Source: Megaustenia siamemsis (taxonomy: Eukaryota; Mollusca; Gastropoda; Stylommatophora; Ariophantidae). From it: 64,000 bases of DNA. The position numbers were made by a program, and so were the translations under genes. The notes under the pieces were generated by a model, which was given only the letters and a program-made list of their open reading frames with translations, was not told the origin of the DNA and did no database searches. The stretch covers positions 30,548,121-30,612,120 of the forward strand of contig JAVIAB010000160.1 of assembly GCA_032433765.1 (NCBI GenBank), in the 5' to 3' direction. Positions 32,500 through 43,631 of this stretch are shown here, one piece after another (position 1 is the first letter of the stretch; the number at the start of each line of letters is the position of its first letter).

Positions 32500-33415
32500 T
32501 TCTAAGTCAGGGTCAAAGCAAAAAAATGCATAGAAATGTGAAGCTGCAGTAAAGCTAATTGTAATGAGAAATGAAAAAAAATGATATAGAAAAAAGGGTA
32601 TGGTCAAAGCTTTATGAAATAAGTGGACGACACAAATTAGAACAATTTCAGCTCAAAAGGCCTTCAGCAGGAACAAACATACAACATAAACACAGATATG
32701 TATTTAAAACCAAAAAAATAAATAATAATAAACAAAATAATAAATTCAAACTAGAATGAGAAATAAAAATAAAAGGTCTTCCCTGCAGACTGTGCTATGG
32801 CAAGAAGGAAAATGAATGCCATGGTAAACATATAAAAATACAATTCTGCAGTAACTAATTGTAAGGAGAAATTTTAAAAGTTTATAGAAAACAAATAGAA
32901 AAAGTGGTGTGGTATGCAGTTTGCAGGGAAGACTATTTTTACTTTTATTTCTCATTCTAGATCAAAATTATTATTTTTTTATTAATTATTTTTTTGTTTT
33001 AAATACATATCTGTGTGTGTATTGTATGTTTGTTCCTGCTGAAGGCCTATTGAGCTGAAACATCGTTCTAATTTGTGTTGTCCACTTATTAGGTAAGGGA
33101 GCCGCAATAGCTCAGTGGTTAGTGAACTGGACTACAAAGGACAAGAGGTAGGGTTCGATCCCAAGCTGTCGGGTTCACCCAGCCTTAAATGGGTACCGGA
33201 TTTTTTTCTGGGAAAGTAAAGCAGCATGGGCGTAATACCGACCACATTACCCCAAAAATCATGTGCTGAAGGTCTGTAAAATATAGGGTCACTAACACCA
33301 TATTTCCCTATACGCCACTTGGCATGACGGGGTACTTTACTTACTTTTTACTTATTAGGTAAAGTTTTAACTATACCATTTTTTTCTCCTCTGTATTTTT
33401 TTCATTTCTCCTAAG
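32500..33415. mobile_element. Palindromic (inverted-repeat) form of dispersed repeat C
   Basis: Left arm about 32571-32793 is the reverse complement of the right arm (32921-33096 continuing at 33350-33415), roughly 85 percent identical by eye, around a spacer of about 127 bp. Both arms contain GTTTGTTCCTGCTGAAGGCC, AATTTGTGT(T/C)GTCCACTTAT and TTTATTTCTCATTCTAG. The right arm is interrupted by a full-length SINE. No ORF. Confidence 0.8.
33097..33349 (+). mobile_element. tRNA-derived SINE family 1, full-length reference copy
   Basis: 253 bp, starting GGGAGCCGCAATAGCTCAGT, A box TAGCTCAGTGG at 33108-33118, B box GGTTCGATCCC at 33152-33162, then the family body (CCAGCCTTAAATGGGTACCG, CCACATTACCCCAAAAATCA, CTATACGCCACTTGGCATGA) and a TTACTTACTTTTT tail. 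Target duplication ACTTATTAGGTAA at 33084-33096 and 33350-33362. Both Pol III boxes match consensus, so it could be transcribed. Confidence 0.92.
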
Positions 33416-34099
33416 TCAGCAGTAGAATCATTTCAGAACAAAGTAGAATTAGAACCAATGAGTGAAAATGCTAGTGACTCTTCCATTGAACTTATCACAT
33501 ACCAAAACAATACACATAGACACTACATTTCTGAACAGTGATTTTAATCAAAAATAAAACTGCACTTTAAAATTTGATGAAGCATTCAAAGATATATGCA
33601 TTTAGGTTTATAATGAACATGCAACTAAACATGAAAAAAAAAAACCTAGTCTAGACATACACAAGAAATAAACACAGAAGTGTTAGCTATTTTGAATAAG
33701 TTTCCCATACTAGTGAACCATGAATGATAATAACTATCATAGCTGGTTTATCAGTCTCAAAAGTAATAACAAAAATTGCCTGATCTTGTCACTCCCCATC
33801 ATCACCATGTCCTTATATAACTTGGGTTGTCATAAATCTATATTCATAATCTATCTTGTTTTGTACATTCTTTCATAAAATTCTATGTAATTTTCAGAAA
33901 AGAAAAAAGAATGAATGAAAGAGGAAGGGAAGGGAAGATTGTTCTTTCTTCATCAAGGGTGAAATAACTGACCTGTACACTACATGGCAACAGCACTGAG
34001 TATGCAGCTTTTATACTCCACCTCTACAAACACCAGAAATGGGGTGAAAGTCACATAAAAGAATGATAGTCCTGTCTCTATATGGGGGATGATGGTTAA
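33416..34099. other. No recognisable feature
   Basis: AT-rich sequence without supported exon, RT motif or repeat. Confidence 0.4.
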
Positions 34100-34104
34100 G
34101 TGAA

Positions 34105-34600
34105 TTAAACCTGAACAGACAGCTGCCTTCATAAGAGAGTCCAGAGCACTTAAAACAGACAGCTGCCTTCATAAGAGAGTCTAGAGCACTTAAAACAGAC
34201 AGCTGCCTTCATAAGAGAGTCCAGAGCACTTAAAACAGACAGCTGCCTTCATAAGAGAGTCCAGAGCACTTAAAACAGACAGCTGCCTTCATAAGAGAGT
34301 CTAGAGCACTTAAAACAGACAGCTGCCTTCATAAGAGAGTCCAGAGCACTTAAAACAGACAGCTGCCTTCATAAGAGAGTCCAGAGCACTTAAAACAGAC
34401 AGCTGCCTTCATACATAAGAGAGTCCAGAGCACTTAAAACAGACAGCTGCCTTCATAAGAGAGTCCAGAGCACTTAAAACAGACAGCTGCCTTCATAAGA
34501 GAGTCCAGAGCACTTAAAACAGACAGCTGCCTTCATACATAAGAGAGTCCAGAGCACTTAAAACAGACAGCTGCCTTCATAAGAGAGTCCAGAGTCCTAG
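34105..34600. repeat. 40-bp minisatellite, about 12 copies
   Basis: Unit ACTTAAAACAGACAGCTGCC + TTCATAAGAGAGTCCAGAGC; TAAAACAGAC starts at 34151 and 34191 fix the 40-bp period. Two units carry an extra ATAC (CTTCATACATAAG), spaced three units apart. The right flank (CCATGATCGCAGAAGAAGAA) matches the single-copy repeat F at 10700-10765. Confidence 0.95.
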
Positions 34601-34879
34601 TCTGAATGAGCCATGATCGCAGAAGAAGAAACCTGACATTAGGCTAGTGTGTTGACCACTGGTTCAATTCTTGGTGGGGTCAGATATTTCTTATCCATCA
34701 TAGGCGACATAAATCTTAACCTCACCACTATGTGATAACTGCACTGGGAGTAGAACCATTATTCTTAACTCTTCAGTAAACCGATTAGCAGACTTCAGAA
34801 ACTGGATGTCTTAATACTTTGTTTTACATTTGCTTCTGCCATCTGGTTATGCATCCTTTCTGTAACGTTGCTTACATCA

Positions 34880-35760
34880 TAGCCCATCTGAAAGAATCAC
34901 CCGCTTATTCTGTTTGTCATATTCAAGGTCTTTTTTATTCCTTGAAATCACCTTCTTCTTGGTCTGCTCGTCTCATCTTCCTGGAACATGCCTTCAATAT
35001 TATATTGTTCTTTCCAGCCTACTGTTTTTATGTGGCCATAGTATTTTAATTATAGCTAAAACATATTTATAAGCCTTTCATGTTTAAGTCTTTTAATGTG
35101 TCTTCATTTCAGTTTTCATTATCCACGTGTCTAAGGATTTTTCTGTACCATTTTGTTTCAAACGAACCAATTTTCTTTGCATATATTGTCCATGATTTAC
35201 AACCATAGGCTGCTATCAGGAAAATACATGTCCTCAGAAGTTTTAATTGTGCTTCCTTGTTGATATTGTACCACATGTAGTATGCCAATTAATTTTTGTA
35301 TTGCTATTGTTAGTCTTCATTGTTAGTTACTACAGATCTCAGATTGTTACAATTTCAAGTTCTTTGTTGTTGTGATCAGACTTTTTGTTTGTCGGTGTAC
35401 GTGAAATTAATTTTCTGTATATTAAAATTTTTTGGAGGTTTTGCTTTTCACTGTGCTTTTTAACTTATTCTATTGCCTTTGGTAATCCCTGTTTGAAAAG
35501 AGGACAGTGTCATCAGTATATCTGAGCTCTGTTATTATGTTGCTATTTATTGTGAAATGGGTTGTAATTCACAAAATTATCATCATTCTGACATTTTTCA
35601 TAAAAATGTATTAAGTTGAACCTGAAGAGAATGCACACCTGCCTCACACCCTTTTATTTCCTGACCCAATCTGATGTTTCAACCACTCTCATGTCAGTTA
35701 CATGCTGTTCAGGATTCATCAGATTCTTTAAGGTTAACATGTTTCTGTAGAAAATCTGTA
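34880..35760 (-). pseudogene. LINE RT to C-terminal fragment, heavily decayed
   Basis: Minus strand fragments: GCEAGVHSLQ.., S.ILMTLSSFQTG (decayed Y/FADD region near 35515), LLRTCIFLIAAYGCKSWTIY, KIGSFETKWYRKILRHVDNE, then KACSRKMRRADQEEGDFKE near 34960. Order and motifs are those of the RT thumb and C-terminal region. Confidence 0.65.
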
Positions 35761-36149
35761 TGCTGATAACAAAGTTGGAATATTCTATCATTTTTTAAAA
35801 CCCTTTTCAGCATTTGTCCCTTCAGCATGTGTCTACTTGTTCTAATGTATATGCGCCTACAACATTTTCTGTCCAGCTCACACTTTGCATCTTATGGCAA
35901 CACCCAGTATTTGTCACATTTTAATAAAACAGGCAAACAATGAATAGATTTAAGACAATTTAATGAAATAAAAAATCTTACAAAACCAAATTCTTGGTCA
36001 TTTTATTTAAAATGCTTTTTGTTTGTTAACGTACATACAGATTTGCTGGTCTTGAAAAGAATGCCTTGTGATATGATTTCAGTATCTTGCAAAGTGAGAA
36101 AAGGGAAAAGAGAGACTGAGTTGAAAGCAAACCCAGGGTAATATCCATT

Positions 36150-36600
36150 CAGTCACTCATTGGTTGCCATCTCCATCTCCATATTGAATGTTGGCTACCA
36201 TGGAGTGCCATTTTACTCTGTCTCTTGTCTTGATGATGCACGTTGTCATAGGTTCACCTGTCCACCTTTTGATGTCATTAGTCCATTTTAGTCTCGGCCT
36301 GCCACATCTACCTTGTACCTTTCCTTCCAAGATGACTTTTAGAAGGGTATTATGTCTATTCACATGTGCAAACAAATTTCAGTTGCTTTTCTTGAAATGT
36401 GGTAAGTAGTTCTTTTTTCGTTTTCAGCTGATTCAGAACTGCCTTGTTTGTCTTCATTTCCTTCCGCTCAATTCTCCCCATTTTCCTATAGATCCACATT
36501 TGAAAAGCTTCAATTTTCTGCTGTTTTCTTATTTAAAGTCCATGTTTCTGCACCATTCAGGAATGTTGAATAAATATAACATTTTGCTATTTGTCGTTTT
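36150..36600 (-). pseudogene. LINE 3' end, family H
   Basis: Minus frame 36375-36157 reads MFAHVNRHNTLLKVILEGKV, QGRCGRPRLKWTNDIKRWTG, EPMTTCIIKTRDRVKWHSMV, ANIQYGDGDGNQ. Upstream on the same strand, KIEAFQMWIYRKMG-like residues are visible. Same family as 48070-48497 and 55600-56085. Confidence 0.83.
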
Positions 36601-37689
36601 AGTTAGAGTAAGATGAGAGACACTATAATGATAGAAACTCTACAGCAGCATCAAATGGCACTTGTTTAGTATGCCAGAAGAGTGAGAACTAGGGTTTATT
36701 ATCTCCCTAGCTGAAGAAATATAAGTTTAGTCACTATTGTTATCTGTTGACAGAAACAAATAACTTATCGGTTTGCCAATATTGCAGAGAATATTAAATG
36801 TAGATTTTTAAACCAAAACAAAATTACACAGAAATGTGTGTATTTTATGATTTCATTAAATGTGACAGAGAAATGCAAGGAACATGATTGAAATATTTCA
36901 TCAATACACACAAAACATTAACAGCCAGATGTTAAAGAGAAGACTGATAGTGCATCCAGATGGGATCTAGACACTTTTAGAAGAAACACCATGATAGAGA
37001 CTGCAGATAGAAGCTGAATGAAGAAGGCAACAAAGAATACTCAATAAAGAGTCATGGAGGCAGCAATGAAAGGATTAGTCAGTCCTGGTGCAACCAATGT
37101 TAAGCTATAAGTCAAGCAGACAGAATTTGTTACTGTCCTACAAGATGCCATAATGTGTGATGGTGACTAATTCATTTCCCAACCAATGATTATACAACTC
37201 AAATATACATGCATATCCTTTCATTTCTTTATAGCTATTAAATTAAATTTAAAACAATGGGTGTTTCATTGAACAAATGTAACCTCGGATCAACCTAGTA
37301 TCTAGGTTCATCCAGTTAAAAACTCAAATCAGTTAAGAAAGATGTCCTGGCATAATGCTGTCCACATTGCCCAAAAATGTGTTAGTGGCCATAAAAAAAA
37401 ATCTGGCACTAATTCTAAATTCCTTATTCACCGCACTTGAGATGTGGCTGGGTTTGCCTTTCCCTTTTACAGCCAAAGAATTAAAAAAATATACCCAAAG
37501 CTATGACCATGTTACTAAAGTAGAATGTCAGATGTTAAGAAGAGATTACATTAGACTAGTTTATTTTAAAGTAGTTTTTTTTTTAATCCATAACATAGGA
37601 CAATGGAAACTGTTAACACAATCAGCTTCATTATATGGAATAACTCCTATTACTCCCAACTTTTTCTCCAAAATGTATTTAAAGGCCAT
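36601..37689. other. Sequence downstream of MTREX, no gene seen
   Basis: No exon, LINE motif or array recognised. Part may belong to the MTREX 3' UTR if a distal poly(A) site is used (another AATAAA on the minus strand at 37560-37565). Confidence 0.4.
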
Positions 37690-37695
37690 GTTTAT
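37690..37695 (-). terminator. Candidate MTREX poly(A) signal AATAAA
   Basis: Canonical hexamer on the minus strand about 120 nt after the stop codon at 37815. Assignment is by position only; no transcript evidence. Confidence 0.5.
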
Positions 37696-37814
37696 TATCA
37701 CTTGTCCCTTGCATGTTCTTTATGAACAAACAAGTGTGATCATCATGGCCAAGTAATAGACAATCTATAAACATCAAGACAATTGGGGAACATGTGACAA
37801 ATGTGTAATGACAC

Positions 37815-37867
37815 TTATAAGTACAAGCTGGCAGCAAACACAATGTCTCTCTTGATCTGACGAATGC
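37815..37867 (-). CDS. MTREX: MTREX last coding exon
   Basis: After acceptor ..TTTCCAG the exon reads (G)IRQIKRDIVFAASLYL and TAA. The C-terminal FAASLYL is the family hallmark. Enters in phase 1 from the exon at 38447. Confidence 0.96.
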
Positions 37868-38446
37868 CTGGAAATAATAAAAAATCAAACAATGCAATTA
37901 AATAAAATGTAACTGGGAAAAGACTGAGGCAGTGAAAAGTGACAGGGAATGTGCAAGCAACATGTTTGAAATATTTCATTGTTTTATGAAATGTGATAGA
38001 GAATGTGAAAGGAACATGTTAGGAATATTTAATTGATTTTATGAAATGTGATAGAGAGCGTGCAAAGAACATGTTTTGAGACAATTCACTAACTGGGAGA
38101 GTTGTGTATACTTTTGACCATTTTAACTATATTCCCTAATGTTAAGTACACAAATCCTCTAGCTATTAACAGATAATAGCTGAATTCACTGCAAGAACTT
38201 ATCTAACAGTGTAAAACATCAGCATGCTAAGACAAGACAACGAGGAAACTGTTACTTTTACTCCTATCACTGTCACACTAATTAATGACTTAAATGTTCT
38301 AGATTTCATTTGCTCATGTACTGGTTATGCTATAGATTTCCTTAAACATCACCTAATTAGTGTCCCCCCCCCCCTAAATTTGTCAATGTGTCTGCTTCCT
38401 CATTTTCTAGAGTTTTTATAATGAAAAATAGAAATCAAAAACATAC

Positions 38447-38551
38447 CTTCAGAAAATTTATTCTCCAGTTCAGTGTTTCCAATGGCCTTTGCAGCTTGCA
38501 CCATCTGTCTCAGAGTTTCTTCTAACCGCCTCATGGCTCGGATGACACTTC
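38447..38551 (-). CDS. MTREX: MTREX exon: DSHCT end
   Basis: Reads GSVIRAMRRLEETLRQMVQA then AKAIGNTELENKFSE(G). Acceptor ..AATCCAG, donor GTATGT. Part of the C-terminal ratchet-like helical bundle. Confidence 0.96.
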
Positions 38552-39234
38552 CTGGATTAAAAACAAATTATATTTGAGAGAGATGCAAGACAAGCTGTAT
38601 GACATCCACATAGGTAACAATTGAATGCATTTATTGTTAAATATTAGTACATGTCAGAATGACATTGGCTTCACTTATTTAACTCTAAATTATGATGCCT
38701 AACTCTAACTCTCCTGCTTATGATACTTTAGCAAAAATTAACAACAATTAATTGCAACATTCAGAACTCTAAAACTAGTATTTTCTTTCAACTTTTGCTA
38801 TAAATCTGTGTTTACCCAACATGAGATTTCTTACTCAGATTTCCTATATAAGATTTGATTTGTGACCTGCAATTTGACGCATGGACCAAACATGTACTAT
38901 TGTCTATTGACATGGTTGAAGTACGTCCATCAGTATGTTCTGCCACCTCATAGCATTCTTTATTAAATTTCCCATGTTACAAAGGTTTGTTTGCTGTCGC
39001 GTTGATGGCCAAGGAAATTTCCCTACTAAGAAACTATGAACAATACAAGCGTTCAAGCAAGGCAGAGAGATTTTGTTGCAGCCCTACCCAACATGAAACG
39101 GCATGCCTGCCTCTTTCTGATTGCTGGACTTTTCATTTTCTCCTTCAACTGACAAACTACACCTCTTTGTTATACGTCTTTAAGAGAACGTTAAGTGGGA
39201 TTACTTGTGGTTTAAACAGCACAGCTGTGATATG

Positions 39235-39625
39235 TGCACCTTTCAGCTCAACACACCTGACTTCAGTATGACATTTTTGGGGACCAGGTTGATTCCTTCT
39301 TGATGACTCACTTGCTTGGACTAGTTAGTCTCTTCCTATGGGCACCACAAAGAGGTAGAATAGGATCTGGATAGATCTGGTTCACCAATCCTGGTGTAAG
39401 AATTTCTTTTCCTTCTCCTTTGTGTTAACGCGTTAAGCATGTGTGGAGGATGTATTGCTAGTTTACAGCAAGCCATGATTTTGGTACAATATGGCCAGAC
39501 ACAACTGTTTTCGGCACAAGTAGAGTTATAATTAAACAATTTTGAACGTGCAACAGCCATTTTTAGTCTACTCTTTTCAACTTCTAACTGCCCAAGGTTC
39601 TTTAATGAAGAGTGTGCGTAAGACC
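39235..39625 (+). repeat. Dispersed repeat D, copy 2
   Basis: Shares GCACCTTTC.GCT.AACACA, ACC.GGTTGATTCC, GACTAGTTAGTCTCTTCCTA, AGAGGTAGAATAGGATCTGG and ATCCTGG with 53950-54200. Its right part (CAACAGCCATTTTTAGTCTA, GGTTCTTTAATGA) also resembles 44700-44900. Unknown class, inside the first MTREX intron from the 3' end. Confidence 0.6.
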
Positions 39626-39654
39626 TTCCATGTTGTCTTTAATTATCCGAGAGG

Positions 39655-39836
39655 GTAAACTGGAAAATTTAGGGATGAAGAGATAGAGGGAAGCAAAGAG
39701 AAAAGATACCAGACAGCTTAAGAGAATGGCTTTGCAGAAGGTCAACAACAGAAATGATAAATAATTGTTGAGATTGAAAGTTGTGGAGATACATGATCAC
39801 CTATGCCAGCAGGCATGGTACTTGATGATGATGATC
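39655..39836 (+). pseudogene. LINE 3' end, family G
   Basis: GGAAAATTTAGGGATGAAGA, GACAGCTTAAGAGAATGGCT, TCAACAACAGAAATGATAAA, ending in TTGATGATGATGAT. Same coding tail as 26986-27182. Confidence 0.8.
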
Positions 39837-40080
39837 CGAGAGGACTAGACAGTGGATCTTACTACCCAGAGACCAAGGGATGGTAAAGCCACAAACAAAC
39901 TAGATTAAAAGAGAAAAATTCTCACCACCCGTGGCAAGATTTGAACCTGCAAACCTCCCTGTCCAGAGGCCAAAAAATCGCCCCTAAACCAGCCAATCAC
40001 AAGCAGTCAGCTATAAATTGACTGCATTGAGCAGCTGTGTTAACAGGTGCTGTTGCCCTTCTGTGGACTTCAACATATAG
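39837..40080 (-). mobile_element. Possible tRNA-derived SINE remnant
   Basis: Minus strand contains a B-box-like GGTTCAAATCTTGCC near 39940 preceded by GGCCTCTGGACAGGGAGG. Only one copy seen; not a tRNA gene because paired stems are absent. Confidence 0.35.
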
Positions 40081-40279
40081 AAAATAAGGTGTTTGTGCCC
40101 ATTTTTTTTTCAACCATCAGCACATTTTTGAGTTATGTGGTCAGTCTTATATCAGTAATGTTATGTTACACTACTGTTCACTGGATGTTTAACTATTAAG
40201 TGAAGTTTTGTATCTTAAAATTTAACTAGTATCAGTCTTTACAATTTGGTGTCATACTAATGGTAGAATATAATAATGC

Positions 40280-40545
40280 ATGTAGGGTCAAGGCAAAAAA
40301 TCCACATTAATGCATCAAAATGTGAAGCTAATAATGAGGAGAGACGAAAAAATAATTTGTTTTAATTAACAAATTGAAATAAAAATAAAAAATTTTTTAA
40401 TGCATTTTTGTACGTGTTTTGTATGTTTGTTCCTGTTGAAGACTTTTGCGCCAAAAGGTCATTCTGATTTGTGTTGTCTACTTGTTACATGAAGCTTTGA
40501 CCACACCATTTAAAAAAAATATATATTTTTAAAATTTCTCTCCAA
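40280..40545 (+). repeat. Dispersed repeat C, linear copy
   Basis: Starts AGGGTCAAGGCAAAAAATCC, includes GTTTGTTCCTGTTGAAGACT, AGGTCATTCTGATTTGTGTT, GAAGCTTTGACCACACCATT. Has one orientation only, unlike the palindromic copy at 32500. Confidence 0.7.
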
Positions 40546-40555
40546 CAATGCAAGT

Positions 40556-40803
40556 AAAGTAAAGAGCCCCCGTCACGCCAAGTGACGTATAGAGAATATG
40601 GTGTTAGTGACCATCAATTTTATAGACCTTCAGCACATGATTTTTGGGGTCAGTATTACTGCCTGTGCCGCTTTACTTTCCAAGAAAAAATCTGGTACCT
40701 ATTTAAGGCTAGGTGACCCGGAAGCCGTCAGCTGGGATCAAACCCTACCTCTTATCCTTTGTAGCCCAGTTCACTAACCACTGCGCTATCGCGGCTCCCC
40801 TAT
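40556..40803 (-). mobile_element. tRNA-derived SINE family 1, full length
   Basis: Antisense copy ending ..TAGTGAACTGGGCTACAAAG on its sense strand, with GGGAGCCGCGATAGC head. Flanks AATGCAAGT / AATGCATGT at 40547-40555 and 40804-40812 look like a target duplication with one mismatch. It has lost part of the GTAATGTGGTCGG segment. Confidence 0.85.
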
Positions 40804-40878
40804 AATGCATGTGCCCTCCTGTAATTCTTGTATTTGTAAATATCTCCAACAAATATTCCATTAGGTAATGCACAAATA

Positions 40879-41016
40879 AAATTAAAATATCTTAAAATAT
40901 CTTTAAAAGAATTGAAAACTGCTAGAACAAAAATTCAGATAAGAGAAGGAGTATCTTGGTCTACGCCCTATGAGCCGGCTACGGCTCGAAAGGTCCATAG
41001 ATAGATAGATAGATAG
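40879..41016 (+). mobile_element. Short TAGA-tailed LINE 3' end
   Basis: 138 bp with the same 3' UTR as 28840-28935 (GGTCTACGCCCTATGAGCCG, GGCTCGAAAGGTC) and a TAGATAGATAGATAG tail. Perfect 12-bp target duplication AATGCACAAATA at 40867-40878 and 41017-41028. It ends 25 bp from the donor of the MTREX exon at 41042. Confidence 0.9.
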
Positions 41017-41041
41017 AATGCACAAATATAGACAGCATTAC

Positions 41042-41204
41042 CTTCAAAGACATCAGTCATTTTACAGATCTGTAAGAAGCTTGCCCCATTGCACCAAGCA
41101 TTGACTACATCCATCAGATGTGGCCTGAACGAATCTACATAAGTTTCCTCATCTAATTCAAGTTTGGCTTCTTTACTTATTCTGGCAATGCGTCTGGCTG
41201 TGTC
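41042..41204 (-). CDS. MTREX: MTREX exon: DSHCT middle
   Basis: Reads DTARRIARISKEAKLELDEE, TYVDSFRPHLMDVVNAWCNG, ASFLQICKMTDVFE(G). Acceptor ..CCACTAG, donor GTAATG. Matches the FKPHLMDVVYTWATG / ICKMTDVFEG region of Mtr4. Confidence 0.96.
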
Positions 41205-42214
41205 CTAGTGGTCAAAAAACAATGTTTAGACATATAGTACTGAAATGATTATTTCAAATATTTACTTACTAAAACTTATGCACAAAATAAAAGAAAAATA
41301 AATCCAAAACAAAGCTGAAGTGTTTCAATTTAAATGCCAAATTATAACTCTACATAACTATATAATTATAGTTTTATTTGTTAACAACATAAATAACAAT
41401 CAAATTGACAATTTGAGGCCAATACACAAGACGCTCAGTGGCTAATAAGGATTGGCAGTTTATATCAAACTGATAGTGCTAGGATCAGTGAACCAGAACT
41501 AATCAAGATCTACTGACGAGCAGGAAACAGGTTGATCATGACACAAAACAAATATGCCCCTCTAATGTTGGATGAAAAGGGGGAGTAATTGAAAGGCAAC
41601 ATTAGAAGGGGCATTGTATAAGATCACTACTAATGAGGAACTCACGGAACAAACAAAACAAATTTTCTTAAGAAAGAAAGTTGAATAGAGGGAGGGGCTG
41701 GTTTGAAAATAGTAGGGAAGTCAATTGAAAGTACAGCCTGGTGAATGAATCCACTGTGAAATTCCACTGGAAGGTAAGAAATACAAATAAAAATTAGAGT
41801 AAGAAATAAATAATTGATGGATAAATAATAAGCTGGAAAGTTTAGCCAATTAAGAAAAAAATGAAAAATGTTGCAGACAAAGGTCTCCATGAAGAAATGC
41901 CACGCTAATGATTATAAACTCTTTCACTCTGGGACTAAAAACATTATACTTCAGCACTGAAAGATTTTTTATAAATGGTGAAAATAAAAATACTTAAATA
42001 CATTTTTCTCTGCTTTATTTCCCACACATGTGATGTGTCAAAACTGTTTTAGCGGACTTAGAAGATGCAACTGTCAGAATATTCTATTCAAATAAAGACG
42101 TCAAATCAAAAAACTTATATCGGCAATCACACAATTTTTCATTCTGAACAAATTCTAAGTTTAACAATAAAATTAAAAGTGTTGACACAGCTCCAGTAAT
42201 AAGAGCTTCTTCTT

Positions 42215-42530
42215 CTTTTCCTTAGCTGATCATCATTATCATGTGCCATAACAGTTGGCGCAGGCGATTGTGTCCTTCCACAATCTTCTATCTACCATGC
42301 ATTATATCAATTCTGTCATTGGTTGTTTTCCATGTCATGACACCAAGTAAAAGTAAAGAGCCCCATCACACCAAGTGGCGCATAGGGAATATGGTGTTAG
42401 TGACCATAATTTTTTATAGACCTTCGGCACATGATTTTTGGGGTAATGTGGTTGGTATTACGCCGCCATGACACAAAGCTATCTAATATTTTCTCTCTTT
42501 GTCGTCCACAATCTCTCTTTCCCTGTATTT
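42215..42530 (-). pseudogene. LINE 3' end, family G, interrupted by a SINE
   Basis: With the SINE removed, the minus strand reads WQNTGKERLWTTKRENI, a WHGKQPTTELI-like block and RRLWKDTIAYANCYGT-like residues, ending near a CATCATTATCA-type tail. It parallels 26986-27182. Confidence 0.7.
42344..42466 (-). mobile_element. tRNA-derived SINE family 1, strongly 5'-truncated
   Basis: Only the 3' half of the body remains (GGCGTAATACCAACCACATT through CTATGCGCCACTTGG and tail on its sense strand). Flanked by CATGACAC at 42336-42343 and 42467-42474, inserted within the LINE end at 42215-42530. Confidence 0.85.
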
Positions 42531-43229
42531 TGCCAGCCTCTGTAATCTAATTGGGAAATACACCTGACTAGGCTACCGACGTTCGGACACTCTGTGTTAA
42601 ATTTTTGCTGGAAGCAGTGTGAATTGTACTCGTGTTTGGAAAAAAAAATACCCGTGTTCGACCCAGCCACTGGCAGAAATGGGTACCAGGATAGTACTAT
42701 GTGAAGGTGAGGAATGCTACCTCACATCAAATTTCAATGCTTGAAGTGACACTATCCAGAAGTCTCCGAACACTTCTGGATAAGCGCACATATGGGTGAA
42801 AACTCACGTGCTAAGACACCGATTCAAGTCCATGATTCATTTTTATTATTTTGGCAAATGCCTTCACCAAGTATAACAAACAAACGATTCCAGTTAAACA
42901 AAGAAATACAAGCCAGAAAATACAACACTGATAAAAAAATAGCAGAAAAAAATGGTGGTCAATATTTACGTAAAAGCTGGTTATAAGATTAATAGACAAT
43001 AGAGCAATGTCATGCCATGCTACTTTAGGGTTTAATTTAACCAAAAGGAGCCAAACAGTGAAAAATGGAAAGTGGGTCTCATGAGGAAAGATTAAAGGAG
43101 GTGTCCCATAGGGTTGGGTAAAAATTAGAAAAAGAGGAAAAGAGAGAGAAGATAGGGATGGCAAGGGGGAAGAAAAGCAGGAGAGTTAATGAAGATAACG
43201 CAGGGAGGAATAGGTATAGGACATAGGAG

Positions 43230-43631
43230 AGAAAAGGAGAGGAGACTAGTGATTAAATAAAAGAGTTTAAACCTCTCGGTTAGAGTGCCAAAACGGGCTA
43301 TGAGTTGGTTCTCCAATGCAAACAAACTGTGGGTATCAGAGGAACAAGAGATGATGTTAGTAACCCAGAAGTTCTAAGAGGTATAATGGCATGACAATCC
43401 AAAATGAGAGGAGACAGTAGTGCCAGAATCACATTCCATGTTATACAAGTGCTCACGGACTCTATCTCCTAAGCATCGGCCTGCTTGGCCAATATATAAT
43501 TTAACACAGTGTATACAGATGAAGGTATATATCAGATTACAGGATATATATATATATATAAAACCTTCCTGGATATCAAAAGGGCCATTTGTGAACAAGA
43601 CTTTGTTAGTCTGAAAGGGCATGTCTAACAT
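43230..43631 (-). pseudogene. Penelope-like element GIY-YIG endonuclease fragment
   Basis: Minus frame 43631-43374 reads CNLIYTFICIHCVKLYIGQA, GRCLGDRVREHLYNMECDSG, TTVSSHFGLSCHYTS, resembling the C-terminal GIY-YIG nuclease of Penelope-like retroelements (YIG within LYIGQAGR, conserved R in DRVREH). A downstream ALENQLIARFGTLTERF block near 43325-43260 fits the end of such proteins. An ATATAT insertion interrupts the first strand. RT not found nearby. Confidence 0.7.
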
